From positions 1,240,001-1,304,000 of the forward strand of contig NZ_QCYK01000002.1 in assembly GCF_003071345.1 (NCBI RefSeq): 64,000 nucleotides of DNA, written 5' to 3'. A model generated the notes under the pieces. It worked only from the letters and a program-made list of their open reading frames with translations. It was not told the origin of the DNA and did not search any database. Shown here piece by piece: positions 43,359 through 52,695 of this stretch. Both the position numbers and the translations under genes were made by a program. Each line of letters begins with the position of its first letter. Positions within the stretch are counted from its first letter, which is position 1. The stretch is from Chitinophaga parva. Its GTDB lineage: Bacteria; Bacteroidota; Bacteroidia; Chitinophagales; Chitinophagaceae.

Positions 43359-44615
43359 ATGAAGCGCAGCTATTACATTGTAGGCCTTATCATGCTCACG
43401 TTTTTCGTGATCTCCCTGCTCACCAATATCACGGGGCCGCTGGTGCCCGATATTATCAGGGGATTTGGCGGGCTTACGCTGGTGCAGGCGGGCCTGCTGC
43501 CATTTACCTTTTTTATTGCTTACGGCATTGTATCTATTCCCGCAGGTATTTTGCTGGAAAAATATAAAGAGAAGAAGATCATGGTCACCGCGTTTGCGGT
43601 GGCTTTTGCAGGTTCCCTGCTCCTGGCATGCTGGCCTAATTACGGTACGGCGCTGTGCTCCTTATTCCTTATTGGTGGAGGTATGGCCATGCTGCAGGTG
43701 GTGATCAACCCGCTGCTGCGCACGGCGGGTGGGGAAGAGCATTATGCATTTAACTCCGTACTGGCCCAACTGATCTTTGGCCTGGCGTCTTTTGCCAGTC
43801 CTAAGCTGTATTCCTGGCTGGTGGCCCGTTTGCAGGAGCCATCGCCCGGCGCGGGGTGGCTGCAAACCCTGCAACACATGGTGCCGGCCAGCCTGCCGTG
43901 GGTATCGCTGTATTGGCTGTTTGTGGTGGTATGCCTGCTGATGATGCTGATCCTGGCGGCATCCCGCTTCCCGAAAGTGGTGCTGAAAAGTGATGAGGTG
44001 GCAGGCTCTGTGCGCACGCACCTGGCGTTGTTCAAACGGCCGGTGGTACAGGCATATTTCTTCGGCATCTTCGCCTACGTAGGCACAGAGCAAAGCCTGA
44101 ACAACTGGATGTCCCAGTTCCTTTTCACCTATCATCACATAGACCCGCAAACGGTGGGGGCGGATACTGTGGCCAACTTCTGGGGCATGATGACGGCCGG
44201 GGGTATCCTGGGCCTGGTGCTGCTGAAGTTTGTGGACAGCCGCAAAGTGCTGATCAGCTTCACGGCGCTGGCCATGGTGAGTTATGCAATGGCCCTGTAC
44301 GGCAGTGCCACCGTGGCCCGCATGGCTTTCCCGGCGGTGGGTTTCTTTGCCTCGGTAATGTACCCGGTGATCTTTTCACTGGCGCTTAATTCTATAGATG
44401 AACATCATGGTTCCTTTGCAGGCATTCTCATCACCGGCATTATAGGCGGTGCGTTATTGCCCCTTTTTGTGGGGTGGCTGGGCGACCTGGCAGGTCTGAA
44501 AGCCGGTATGGCCGTGCTTTTTGTGACCATGAGCTACATAGGCGGCATTGGCATCTGGGCAAGGCCCATTATTGTTAATAAGACCATTGAGCTGTTCAAA
44601 CCATCGGAAGTTTAA
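43359..44615 (+). CDS. MFS sugar transporter (FHS/NagP-like)
   Basis: A 418-residue transporter with about 12 membrane segments of the major facilitator superfamily. The fucose/glucose/galactose-H+ symporter-like pattern is visible in FFIAYGIVSIPAGILLEKYKEKK, the GGGMAMLQVVINPLLR stretch, and FAYVGTEQSLNNWM. Members of this group carry monosaccharides such as GlcNAc, glucose or fucose across the inner membrane. It lies directly behind the GH2 enzyme, so glucosamine or a similar monosaccharide is the likely cargo (inference). A terminator follows. Confidence 0.88.
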   Translation: MKRSYYIVGLIMLTFFVISLLTNITGPLVPDIIRGFGGLTLVQAGLLPFTFFIAYGIVSIPAGILLEKYKEKKIMVTAFAVAFAGSLLLACWPNYGTALCSLFLIGGGMAMLQVVINPLLRTAGGEEHYAFNSVLAQLIFGLASFASPKLYSWLVARLQEPSPGAGWLQTLQHMVPASLPWVSLYWLFVVVCLLMMLILAASRFPKVVLKSDEVAGSVRTHLALFKRPVVQAYFFGIFAYVGTEQSLNNWMSQFLFTYHHIDPQTVGADTVANFWGMMTAGGILGLVLLKFVDSRKVLISFTALAMVSYAMALYGSATVARMAFPAVGFFASVMYPVIFSLALNSIDEHHGSFAGILITGIIGGALLPLFVGWLGDLAGLKAGMAVLFVTMSYIGGIGIWARPIIVNKTIELFKPSEV

Positions 44616-44645
44616 CCTGTTGATGTAAATAGTAGAACATCTAAC

Positions 44646-44677
44646 CTGGCCGCGGACTTATCCCGGCCAGTTTTTTT
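44646..44677 (+). terminator. Intrinsic terminator after the MFS gene
   Basis: CTGGCCG (44646-44652) pairs with CGGCCAG (44664-44670), followed by seven T residues (44671-44677). It ends the GH2-MFS transcript just before the DNA glycosylase gene. Confidence 0.82.
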
Positions 44678-44717
44678 GTGGGCCGGCACAGGGCTTGTAT
44701 TGCATAAGAAAAAGCAT

Positions 44718-45452
44718 ATGCCGGAAGGACCGTCCATCGTGATATTGAAGGAAGCTGTACAGGCGTTTAAGGGTAAGAAAGTATTAAGCATTGGGGGCAA
44801 TAGCAAGGTAGACCTGGAGCCATTCTCCGGGCAAAAGGTCGTGGACTTTAAATCCTGGGGTAAGCATTTTCTTATCTGCTTTCCCAGGGCCACCATCCGC
44901 ATCCACCTGCTGATGTTTGGCAGTTACCGTATAAATGAAGAAAAGCCCGGCGCCACCCCAAGGTTGCACCTGGGCTTTTCCAAAGGGGAACTGAATTTTT
45001 ATACCTGTTCTGTACAGATCATCACCGAGCCGCTGGATGAGATCTATGATTTCAGTGCAGATGTGATGAGTCCCACCTGGAGTGAAAAGAAGGCGAGGGC
45101 CAAGCTGAAAGCCAACCCCGGCCTGCTGGCCTGTGATGCATTGCTGAACCAGGACATCTTTGCCGGGGTGGGTAATATCATCAAGAACGAAGTGCTCTTC
45201 CGCATCCGGGTAGATCCACGTAGCAGGATAGGGGCGTTGCCAGCCCGCCAGCTAAAGGCCATGCTCACAGAAGCGGTGAACTACAGCTTTGAGTTCCTGG
45301 AATGGAAAAAGGAATTTAAGTTGCGGGAACACTGGCTGGCGCATACCCGGAAGATCTGCCCGCGTGACCATGTACCTTTTATCAAGCAACACCTGGGCAA
45401 GGCCAACCGCCGTTCATTCTACTGTACTTTATGCCAGGTCCTGTACACCTGA
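44718..45452 (+). CDS. Fpg/Nei-family DNA glycosylase/AP lyase
   Basis: A 244-residue base-excision repair enzyme; the start must be MPEGPS at 44718, because Pro2 and Glu3 are the catalytic N-terminus after Met removal. The helix-two-turn-helix region is LLACDALLNQDIFAGVGNIIKNEVLFRIRVDP. A C-terminal zinc-finger-like segment reads ICPRDHVPFIKQHLGKANRRSFYCTLCQ. The first Cys and the last CxxC pair are present, but the second Cys of the usual CxxC is replaced by Asp/His, so metal binding may use another ligand. Endonuclease VIII-like activity on oxidised pyrimidines is as likely as Fpg activity. Confidence 0.88.
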   Translation: MPEGPSIVILKEAVQAFKGKKVLSIGGNSKVDLEPFSGQKVVDFKSWGKHFLICFPRATIRIHLLMFGSYRINEEKPGATPRLHLGFSKGELNFYTCSVQIITEPLDEIYDFSADVMSPTWSEKKARAKLKANPGLLACDALLNQDIFAGVGNIIKNEVLFRIRVDPRSRIGALPARQLKAMLTEAVNYSFEFLEWKKEFKLREHWLAHTRKICPRDHVPFIKQHLGKANRRSFYCTLCQVLYT

Positions 45453-46988
45453 TCACTTCAATTCCAGCACCACGATTGATTTTGCGGGCAGGGTCACTAC
45501 CAGGTTGCCATCTTTTTTGCTGGCGCCTTTGAAGTCCTGTGGTACAATTTTATTGGGCTGGTCAAATGTGTTCACGTCATTGAACTTCGCGGAAGTGATC
45601 ACCTTTCCGCTGATGGTCTTATACGTTACACCCGCCAGTTGGGTGCTCACGGTGATGGCATGCGCCGGGTCCAGGTTTACCAGGGAGATGTGCACCGTGC
45701 CGGTGGAATCCTTGCTGGCAGAGGCATTCACGGCAGGGATCTTCTCTTTGCCCAGGGTGTAATCAGGACTGTTCAATGCTACCGGCAGGTAGTGAGCATC
45801 CTGGTGTACCTGGTAGAGATCAAACACGTGATAGGTGGGCGTGAGCAGCATTTTTTCCTTATCTGTGAGGATGAGTGCCTGCAGCACATTGATGGTTTGT
45901 GCCAGGTTAGCCATGCGCACACGGTCGCAGTGATTGTTGAAAATATTGAGGGTGGTAGCCGCGATCAGCGCATCGCGCAGGCTGTTCTGCTGGTAGAGGA
46001 AACCGGGATTGGTGCCGGGCTCCACGTCTGTCCAGATACCCCATTCATCTACTACCAGGGCCACTTTCTTGGCGGGGTCGTAACGGTCCATGATAGCGCT
46101 GTGGGTGCGCACCAGGTCTTCCATATGCAGGCAGCTTTTCAGTGCGCTGAAGTACGTTTGTTCGTCAAAGTTAGTAGCGCTACCCTTGTGGCCCCAATCG
46201 CCGGCCAGGGTGTAGTAGTGCAATGACATGCCCCACATCATCCAGTTGGGTACTTGCTTCATCATGACTTCCGTCCAGTTGTAATCATCTGCATTGGGGC
46301 CGCTGGCTATTTTCAGCAGGGGGCTGCCGGGATAGTTCTTGGCAAAGGAAGCGTAGCGGCGGTATTGGTCCGCATAATATTCCGGTGTCATGTTACCACC
46401 GCAGCCCCAGCTTTCGTTGCCTACGCCCCAGAACTGTACTTTCCAGGGGGCGGCATGGCCGTTGGCAGCGCGTTGTGCGGTCATAGGGCTTACGCCGTCA
46501 AAGTTGAGGTATTCTACCCATTTGGACATTTCTTCCACGGTGCCGCTGCCTACGTTGCCGGTGATGTAGGGCTGGCAGTGCAGCAGTTCGCAGAGCTCCA
46601 GGAATTCATGGGTGCCAAAGCTGTTATCTTCGGTAACGCCGCCCCAGTTGGTGTTCACCATTTTGGGCCGGCTGCCGCGGGGGCCAATGCCATCGCGCCA
46701 GTGGTATTCATCTGCAAAGCAGCCACCGGGCCAGCGCAGGTTGGGGATATGTATTTTTTGCAGGGCCTTTACAATATCGAGGCGGATGCGGTCCTGCTTT
46801 TCCACGTGGAGCGATGAGTCTACCCAGAAACCGTTGTAAATGCAATGGCCCAGGTGTTCTGAAAAGTGGCCGTAAATGTTACGGTTAATGGTAAGATTTG
46901 AATTATCTGATACAGAAAGTGTGGCTGCCTGTTGGGCATAAGTGTGGGAAGTAATGCAGGCACATAGCAGCAGCATCCATTTTTTCAT
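45453..46988 (-). CDS. GH51 alpha-L-arabinofuranosidase, secreted
   Basis: An exported enzyme of about 511 residues; start [10 protein letters not shown], signal peptide to about YAQ. It has the GH51 TIM barrel plus C-terminal beta-domain. Landmarks are [37 protein letters not shown], the acid/base Glu in [12 protein letters not shown] and the nucleophile Glu in LVVDEWGIW. It releases terminal alpha-L-arabinofuranosyl residues from arabinan or arabinoxylan. It is convergent with the DNA glycosylase gene with no gap, and is not next to a SusC/SusD pair; it could work with the GH43 enzyme encoded at 8024. Confidence 0.94.
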   Translation of the reverse strand: MKKWMLLLCACITSHTYAQQAATLSVSDNSNLTINRNIYGHFSEHLGHCIYNGFWVDSSLHVEKQDRIRLDIVKALQKIHIPNLRWPGGCFADEYHWRDGIGPRGSRPKMVNTNWGGVTEDNSFGTHEFLELCELLHCQPYITGNVGSGTVEEMSKWVEYLNFDGVSPMTAQRAANGHAAPWKVQFWGVGNESWGCGGNMTPEYYADQYRRYASFAKNYPGSPLLKIASGPNADDYNWTEVMMKQVPNWMMWGMSLHYYTLAGDWGHKGSATNFDEQTYFSALKSCLHMEDLVRTHSAIMDRYDPAKKVALVVDEWGIWTDVEPGTNPGFLYQQNSLRDALIAATTLNIFNNHCDRVRMANLAQTINVLQALILTDKEKMLLTPTYHVFDLYQVHQDAHYLPVALNSPDYTLGKEKIPAVNASASKDSTGTVHISLVNLDPAHAITVSTQLAGVTYKTISGKVITSAKFNDVNTFDQPNKIVPQDFKGASKKDGNLVVTLPAKSIVVLELK

Positions 46989-47200
46989 AACGTGTTTTTT
47001 GATCCCTGCTAAAATAAAGTGTATGATCGACATTTAATAATATTTTTTTAAATCGATTACAAGATCAGCATTGGGGGCGTTGGTTATGAAGAACTTATCA
47101 TTGACAAAAGCGCGGATGGGGAAGTGTTTTTGGAAAGCAGTTGCCCGCTACCTGCCCGCACGATAATTGCTACATTTAGCCCACCACGAAAACCATCACC

Positions 47201-48559
47201 ATGAATACCTTCGCCAAAATAAAACAGGCCATCCACCTGTTCAAAAGCATCGATATGGAACAACTGGGCAAGTTGTCCCGCAAAGTGGACCTTCCCCAGC
47301 TTATGGCCACCGTTGGCAAAATGGACGATACCCAGCTTAATGGCCTCGTGAAAATGCTAAGCAGCGGCGGCCACGCTAAAAAGCCCCAACCGCCCATCAA
47401 TGGCGACTTCTACGACCTGGGCGCGGCCCTCTCCCCGGAAGACCGGCAAACGCAGTTGAAAGTGCGTGCCTTCATGGAAAAGGAAATTCAACCCATCGCT
47501 AATCATTACTGGAACAAAGCCGCCTTCCCGTTTGAGATCATTCCCAAACTGGCGGAACTCAATATCTGCGGGGTTACTTACGAAGGCTACGGCTGCCCCC
47601 ACCGCAGCTTTGTCATGGAAGGCATCATTGCCATGGAAATAGCCCGCGTGGATGCCAGCATCGCCACCTTCTTTGGTGTGCAAAGCGGCCTGGCCATGGG
47701 CTCCATCTACCTGCTGGGCTCCGATGAGCAGAAGCAGCAATGGCTCCCCTCCATGCAACGGCTGAAAACCATCGGGGCTTTTGGGCTTACTGAGCCGGAA
47801 GTAGGCAGTGGCGCGGCCGGCGGCCTCACCACCACGGCCACCCGCAAGGGCGATACCTGGGTGCTGAATGGTCAGAAAAAATGGATCGGCAACGCCACCT
47901 TTGCAGACGTGCTGGTGATCTGGGCCCGCGACACCGCGGATAACCAGGTAAAGGGTTTCCTGCTGCGCAAAGGTACACCCGGCCTCCAGGTGGCAAAAAT
48001 GGAAGACAAAATGGCCCTCCGCATTGTGCAGAACGGGCTCATTACCCTGCAGGATTGTGAAGTGAGTGAGACAGACCGCCTGCAAAATGCTAATAGCTTT
48101 AAAGATACCGCCCAGGTGCTCCGCATGACGCGTGCGGGTGTGGCCTGGCAGGCCGTGGGTTGCGCACGCGGTGCTTATGAAAATGCACTGGCCTATACGC
48201 AGCAGCGCAAACAATTTGGAAAGCCCATTTCTTCTTTCCAGCTTATCCAGAACCACCTGGTGGAAATGCTTTCCAACCTTACCGCCATGCAAACCCTCGT
48301 ATTCCGCTTGTCTGAATTGCAGGACCAGGGCTTATTGCAAGACGAGCATGCATCGCTGGCCAAAGTATTCTGCAGCATGCGCACCCGCGATGTGGTAAGA
48401 GGTGCCCGCGAGGTAATGGGGGGCAATGGCATCCTGCTGGAGTACAACGTAGCCCGCTTTGTAGCAGATGCGGAAGCCATCTATTCTTACGAGGGTACCA
48501 AGGAGATCAACAGCCTCATCGTGGGCAGGGCTATCACCGGGCACAGTGCATTTGTATAA
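47201..48559 (+). CDS. Acyl-CoA dehydrogenase (glutaryl-CoA dehydrogenase-like)
   Basis: A 452-residue FAD enzyme. After an unusual N-terminal stretch of about 70 residues (two amphipathic helices, then a Pro-rich linker), the standard fold follows. Landmarks are AFGLTEPEVGSGAAG, WVLNGQKKWIGNATFADV, TRAGVAWQAVGCARGAYENALAYTQQRKQFGKPISSFQLIQ, REVMGGNGILLEYNVARFVADAEAIYSYEGTKEIN, with the catalytic Glu in YEGT. It oxidises an acyl-CoA at the alpha-beta bond. The ARGAYE and GKPISSFQL blocks resemble the glutaryl-CoA branch, but no lysine or tryptophan catabolism genes lie beside it, so substrate is uncertain. Confidence 0.9.
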   Translation: MNTFAKIKQAIHLFKSIDMEQLGKLSRKVDLPQLMATVGKMDDTQLNGLVKMLSSGGHAKKPQPPINGDFYDLGAALSPEDRQTQLKVRAFMEKEIQPIANHYWNKAAFPFEIIPKLAELNICGVTYEGYGCPHRSFVMEGIIAMEIARVDASIATFFGVQSGLAMGSIYLLGSDEQKQQWLPSMQRLKTIGAFGLTEPEVGSGAAGGLTTTATRKGDTWVLNGQKKWIGNATFADVLVIWARDTADNQVKGFLLRKGTPGLQVAKMEDKMALRIVQNGLITLQDCEVSETDRLQNANSFKDTAQVLRMTRAGVAWQAVGCARGAYENALAYTQQRKQFGKPISSFQLIQNHLVEMLSNLTAMQTLVFRLSELQDQGLLQDEHASLAKVFCSMRTRDVVRGAREVMGGNGILLEYNVARFVADAEAIYSYEGTKEINSLIVGRAITGHSAFV

Positions 48560-48593
48560 AGCAAATGCGCTGGCCATGGTATAGCGAGTATGC

Positions 48594-49019
48594 CTAGCGC
48601 TGCCAGAGCATTTGCTCCAGTGCGTGCGCGCGCTGGTAGAAATAAAGTGCCGCCACTGCCATCACAATGGCAAGCATCACCACCGCTACAAATGCGCACC
48701 GCCACCAGATACTGATGGTCATTGTTTTACCGGATAATAAAGTATACATAGGTTTTTCCAGGGGTGGGGAAGAAGATTCCTGTTGCGCGGGCTCCTCCCA
48801 GTCCAGTCGCTGCACGATCTGGTGAAAGGCCATTGCGGGCGGGTGCACCGGTGTATCCATCAGCATATGCTCCATACGCTTTTCTATCTCCGTAAGTTCC
48901 GTGCGGATCTCCGGCGACAGGCGACGCAGGTGCTCCACCTCCGTTACTTCCCGTGGAGATGCTAATCCCAGTACATATTTTTCCAGGATGCCGGTTGCTA
49001 TATAATCGTGCAGATTCAC
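48594..49019 (-). CDS. Short membrane-anchored anti-sigma-like protein (RskA N-terminus type)
   Basis: A 141-residue protein from a GTG at 49019; longer starts are possible but add Cys-rich sequence without family resemblance. The N-terminal NLHDYIATGILEKYVLGLASPREVTEVEHLRRLSPEIRTEL matches the zinc-less anti-sigma domain of Bacteroidota RskA-like proteins. A membrane span (~105-128) follows, and the protein stops about 12 residues later. The periplasmic RskA domain (about 130 residues) is missing, and no sigma factor gene is adjacent. It is either a minimal anti-sigma factor or a truncated remnant. It is convergent with the acyl-CoA dehydrogenase gene. Confidence 0.65.
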   Translation of the reverse strand: MNLHDYIATGILEKYVLGLASPREVTEVEHLRRLSPEIRTELTEIEKRMEHMLMDTPVHPPAMAFHQIVQRLDWEEPAQQESSSPPLEKPMYTLLSGKTMTISIWWRCAFVAVVMLAIVMAVAALYFYQRAHALEQMLWQR

Positions 49020-49530
49020 TTTTTTGGGAAATATTTTCAAACTGACGGGGCAATGCATGGCACACATGTTATAGCAGAAGGCTCCGTGCACAGCTCGTTT
49101 TTAAGGGTAGCAGCCATTCAACAAGACGTTCTAAGATACTTACATTGGTCAAAAATATATATTAAAACGTACTTGTATGATCGCTGTTTTACTACAAACG
49201 CTATCCCGGGAAAAATGGATTTGTGTTTATTTCAATGTGACTTTATTAAGACCAGATTAAAAAGCATAGAAATAGATAACCCCACCATGTACAATGAAAC
49301 AAATTCGCTTTACCTTCGCATCCGAAAACCGCAAATAGTACCCGGCAGCCGCACCATTTTGCGACCTGGCCTTTATAGATATCCACCGCACCTTACCCAA
49401 CTTACAACTTTTTTTCATACTGTGAATGACTATAAATTAATCGATTACGAATTTTGAACAGAAAAATTCAAACAAGTGTTTGTTTTATTCAAACGTTTGT
49501 TTGAAATTTGCGTCGTAATTCGATCAAGAC
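49020..49530. other. Intergenic region between anti-sigma-like gene and tetR
   Basis: About 510 bases with no supported gene. The open frame on the plus strand (49008-49457) has no recognisable features. The right end holds the TetR-type operators and promoter (49469-49505 and beyond). Confidence 0.5.
49469..49505 (+). promoter_or_regulatory. Paired TetR-type operators upstream of the efflux operon
   Basis: CAAACAAGTGTTTG (49469-49482) is an imperfect palindrome and CAAACGTTTG (49490-49499) a perfect one, extended to TTCAAAC...GTTTGAA (49488-49505). The two half-related sites are 21 bases apart centre to centre-like and lie 26-60 bases before the tetR ATG, overlapping its presumed promoter. 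This suggests autorepression of the tetR-tolC-emrAB operon. Confidence 0.7.
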
Positions 49531-50157
49531 ATGGAATATACCAAGAAACAGATGGCCATCATAGAAGCAGCCGAACGGCTGTTTGCCGTAAAAGGCTTTG
49601 AGGGTGCGTCAGTACGGGATATTGCCCATGAGGCGAATACGAACGTTTCCATGATCTCCTACTACTTCGGTTCCAAGGAGAAACTGATGGAAGCTGTATT
49701 CGAGAACCGCATGGAAGGCAGCCGTGCCCAGATGGAAACGCTTTACGCGGACCCCCACCTGAGCTGCCTGGAAAAGCTGTACTCACTCATAGATACTTAC
49801 GTGATAAAACTGATGAGCCAACCCCATTTCAATAAGATCTGGGTGCGCGAACAGGTAGAATCGGAGGGCGTGATTGCAGACAAAATAGAATCCGTACGGC
49901 AACGCAACTTCAACACGATCACCCGGATTGTGAAAGACGGACAGGACAATGGAGAGTTCAAACATGAGGTAGACGCCTTCCTGATCATGGCAATGCTGGT
50001 AGGGACCACTAACCAGGTGCTTACCACCGCCACCCATTACCGTAAAACACATCATATGGAGTCGATGTCCGAAGACGATTTCCGGGCACACCTTAAGAAA
50101 ACACTAACCAGTTATTTAAAAACAGTATTTAAAGCATTATTGACGTATGAAGCCTAA
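49531..50157 (+). CDS. TetR-family transcriptional regulator
   Basis: A 208-residue regulator. The N-terminal TetR helix-turn-helix is clear (IIEAAERLFAVKGFEGASVRDIAHEANTNVSMISYYFGSKEKLM), followed by an all-helical ligand domain of a TetR_C type. It is first gene of the efflux operon, and its last 11 bases overlap the tolC start, so translation is coupled. The operators at 49469-49505 indicate self-repression, relieved by a compound exported by the pump. The ligand cannot be read. Confidence 0.94.
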   Translation: MEYTKKQMAIIEAAERLFAVKGFEGASVRDIAHEANTNVSMISYYFGSKEKLMEAVFENRMEGSRAQMETLYADPHLSCLEKLYSLIDTYVIKLMSQPHFNKIWVREQVESEGVIADKIESVRQRNFNTITRIVKDGQDNGEFKHEVDAFLIMAMLVGTTNQVLTTATHYRKTHHMESMSEDDFRAHLKKTLTSYLKTVFKALLTYEA

Positions 50158-51529
50158 TGTGTTTAACAAAGTGGGCGTTTGGTTGCTCCTGTGCTTGACG
50201 CTGTTCTCCGTACAGCAGGCATCGGCGCAGTCGGCCCGTAAATTGACACTGGACGAAGCGGTACAGTTAGGTTTGCAGAACAGCAAGCAACTGAAACTGA
50301 ACCAGGCACAGATCGACGAAGCGACCGCCTCCCTCAAAGAAGCCAAGGACAACAGGCTCCCCGACCTGAAGTTAAGCGGATCTTATCTCCGTGTAAATAG
50401 CCCTAACATCACCATGCGCACCGGCGGCGGCAGTTCCGACTCTTCCGGCGGTGGTGGCAGTTCCATCAACGTGAACTCCGCCATGTATGGAATGGCCAGC
50501 CTGTCGCTCCCCATCTATACCGGTGGTAAGATCAAGTATGGCATTGAATCGGCCAAGTACCTGGCCCAGGCCGCCAAACTGGATGCAGAGTCTAACCGCG
50601 ACGCCGTGATCCAGAACACCATCAACGCGTATGCAAACCTTTACAAGGCCAGCAAATCCGTAGAACTGGTGCAACAGAACCTGGACCAGAGCCGCCAGCG
50701 CGACAACGATTTCAGCAACCTGGAAAAAAATGGCCTGCTGGCACGCAACGACCTTTTGAAATCCCAGCTGCAGACTTCCAACGTGGAACTGGCCCTGCTG
50801 GATGCGCAACGCAACCGCAAAATGGCCAATGTGAACGTGAACCTGATGCTGGGCCTCCCGGAAGATACTGAGCTGGACGTAGACTCCACCGGACTGGATG
50901 TACTGCCCGATGCCAAATCAGTGGTGGATTGGGAAACCGCCGCCGGCCAGAATCGTAAGGATGTGCAGGCTTTGTCTGCCCGCGCTAAAGCCGCCACCTC
51001 CGCCATCAGCATTGCCAAGGCTGACTACCTGCCTTCCGTGGCCCTCACGGGTGGTTATGTAGCCCTGAACGTGCCCAACTTCCTGGAAGTGACCAACGCG
51101 GTGAACATCGGTGTAGGCGTGTCTTACAACGTGGCTACCTTCTGGAAAACACCCGCCAAGGTGGAGAAAGCCAAAGCACAGGCCCGCCAGGTACAGGTGA
51201 ACCAGGAGCAACTGGATGACCAGGTGCGCCTGCAGATCAACCAGGCTTACCAGGACTACCTGCTGGCCCGCAAGCAGATCGATGTATATAATGTTGCGGT
51301 GGAACAGGCCAATGAAAACTACAAGATCACCAAGAACAAACACGATAACAACCTGGTTACCACTACCGACCTGCTGGACGCTAACGTAGCACAGCTGCAG
51401 GCAGTACTGAACTTTGCCTTTGCCAAGGCAGACGCCGTGGTTGCTTACAAGAAACTGCTGCAGACCAGCGGCATACTGAACGCACAGTACGCAACACCTG
51501 ATACTAACACCACTAATACCAAACAATAA
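50147..51529 (+). CDS. TolC-family outer membrane efflux protein
   Basis: A 460-residue TolC/OEP protein with signal peptide (to about SAQS). It shows the two-fold repeated helical architecture: KLTLDEAVQLGLQNSKQLKLNQAQIDEA opens the first repeat; GGSSDSSGGGGSS is a low-complexity strand-loop insert near residue 90; the second repeat begins near NRKDVQALSARAKAA. It forms the outer-membrane duct for the EmrAB-type inner-membrane pump encoded next. It overlaps tetR by 11 bases. Confidence 0.94.
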   Translation: MKPNVFNKVGVWLLLCLTLFSVQQASAQSARKLTLDEAVQLGLQNSKQLKLNQAQIDEATASLKEAKDNRLPDLKLSGSYLRVNSPNITMRTGGGSSDSSGGGGSSINVNSAMYGMASLSLPIYTGGKIKYGIESAKYLAQAAKLDAESNRDAVIQNTINAYANLYKASKSVELVQQNLDQSRQRDNDFSNLEKNGLLARNDLLKSQLQTSNVELALLDAQRNRKMANVNVNLMLGLPEDTELDVDSTGLDVLPDAKSVVDWETAAGQNRKDVQALSARAKAATSAISIAKADYLPSVALTGGYVALNVPNFLEVTNAVNIGVGVSYNVATFWKTPAKVEKAKAQARQVQVNQEQLDDQVRLQINQAYQDYLLARKQIDVYNVAVEQANENYKITKNKHDNNLVTTTDLLDANVAQLQAVLNFAFAKADAVVAYKKLLQTSGILNAQYATPDTNTTNTKQ

Positions 51530-51567
51530 TCCGTAAAACACACCTTTCAATATAAAAACTGCTTTAT

Positions 51568-52671
51568 ATGGAAAATAAAGAAACAAAAGTGGAAGAAACG
51601 CCAAAGAAAAGTAACAAACGCTTCATCATAGTATTAGCCGTACTGGTGCTTGCCGGTGGTAGCTTCGGTATAACCAAGTACATCCACAGCCAGCACCACG
51701 AAGAAACCGATGATGCCCAGGTTGAGGCAAACATCAGCCCCGTTATCCCGCGCATCAGCGGTTACATCACCGAAGTGCGGGTACAGGATAACCAGCGTGT
51801 GAAAAAAGGGGATACCCTGCTGGTGCTGGACAACCGTGATGAACTGATCAAAGTAGAGCAGGCCAAGGCAGCCCTGCAGGCCGCCCAGAGCGGGTTGGCA
51901 GTATCTGAGGCTGCTGCGGAAGCCGCGAAGATCGGTATCAACTCCACCGAAGCAAACGTGAAAGTGGTAGACGCACAGATCGAAGCCGCCAAGGTAACCC
52001 TGTGGAGGGCCAACCAGGACTACGAGCGCTATGCAAACCTGATCAAGGACCACTCCATCACCCAGCAACAGTTTGAGCAGGCTGAAGCTGCCAAACAAAG
52101 CGCAGAACGCCAGCTGGAAGTGCTGCAGAGCCAACGCAAACAGGCCTCCAGCCAGACCACTACCGTGAGCTCCCAAACCAAGACCACCATCAACCAGGTG
52201 CCGGTACAACAGGCCACCATCCAGCAGCGCCAGGCAGACCTGGACAATGCTAACCTGAACCTGTCTTACACTGTGATCACCGCCGCTACAGACGGTATCC
52301 TGAGCAAGACCAACATACAGGTAGGCCAGTATGTACAGCAGGGCCAGGCCCTCTTTAACCTGGTGCTGGACGAAGCGCCGTGGGTGATCGCTAACTTCAA
52401 AGAAACACAGCTCACTAAAATGCAGATCGGCCAGAAGGTAATGGTAAAAGTGGATGCTTATCCCAACCATGAATTTGAAGCCAAGCTCACTTCCTTCTCA
52501 CCCGCAACCGGTGCCCGCTTTGCCCTGCTGCCTCCGGATAATGCTTCCGGCAACTTCGTAAAAGTGGTACAGCGCCTGCCCGTGAAAGTAGAATTTGTTG
52601 ATACCAAGGACGAACGCATCAAGAACCTGCGCCCTGGTATGAACGTGAATGTGGACGTGCACTTAGACTAA
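51568..52671 (+). CDS. HlyD/EmrA-family membrane fusion protein
   Basis: A 367-residue periplasmic adaptor: short cytoplasmic N-terminus, one membrane span (residues ~18-36, FIIVLAVLVLAGGSFGITKYI), then the HlyD barrel-sandwich (TDDAQVEANISPVIPRISGYI, VQDNQRVKKGDTLLVLD), a long coiled coil (~75-210, Ala/Gln-rich), and the beta-barrel (TDGILSKTNIQVGQYVQQGQ). EmrA-type length and the DDAQVEAN block link it to DHA2 pumps. It bridges EmrB and TolC. A long inverted repeat lies between it and emrB. Confidence 0.94.
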   Translation: MENKETKVEETPKKSNKRFIIVLAVLVLAGGSFGITKYIHSQHHEETDDAQVEANISPVIPRISGYITEVRVQDNQRVKKGDTLLVLDNRDELIKVEQAKAALQAAQSGLAVSEAAAEAAKIGINSTEANVKVVDAQIEAAKVTLWRANQDYERYANLIKDHSITQQQFEQAEAAKQSAERQLEVLQSQRKQASSQTTTVSSQTKTTINQVPVQQATIQQRQADLDNANLNLSYTVITAATDGILSKTNIQVGQYVQQGQALFNLVLDEAPWVIANFKETQLTKMQIGQKVMVKVDAYPNHEFEAKLTSFSPATGARFALLPPDNASGNFVKVVQRLPVKVEFVDTKDERIKNLRPGMNVNVDVHLD

Positions 52672-52695
52672 TTTCCACAAAGGCACGCGGCGCAT

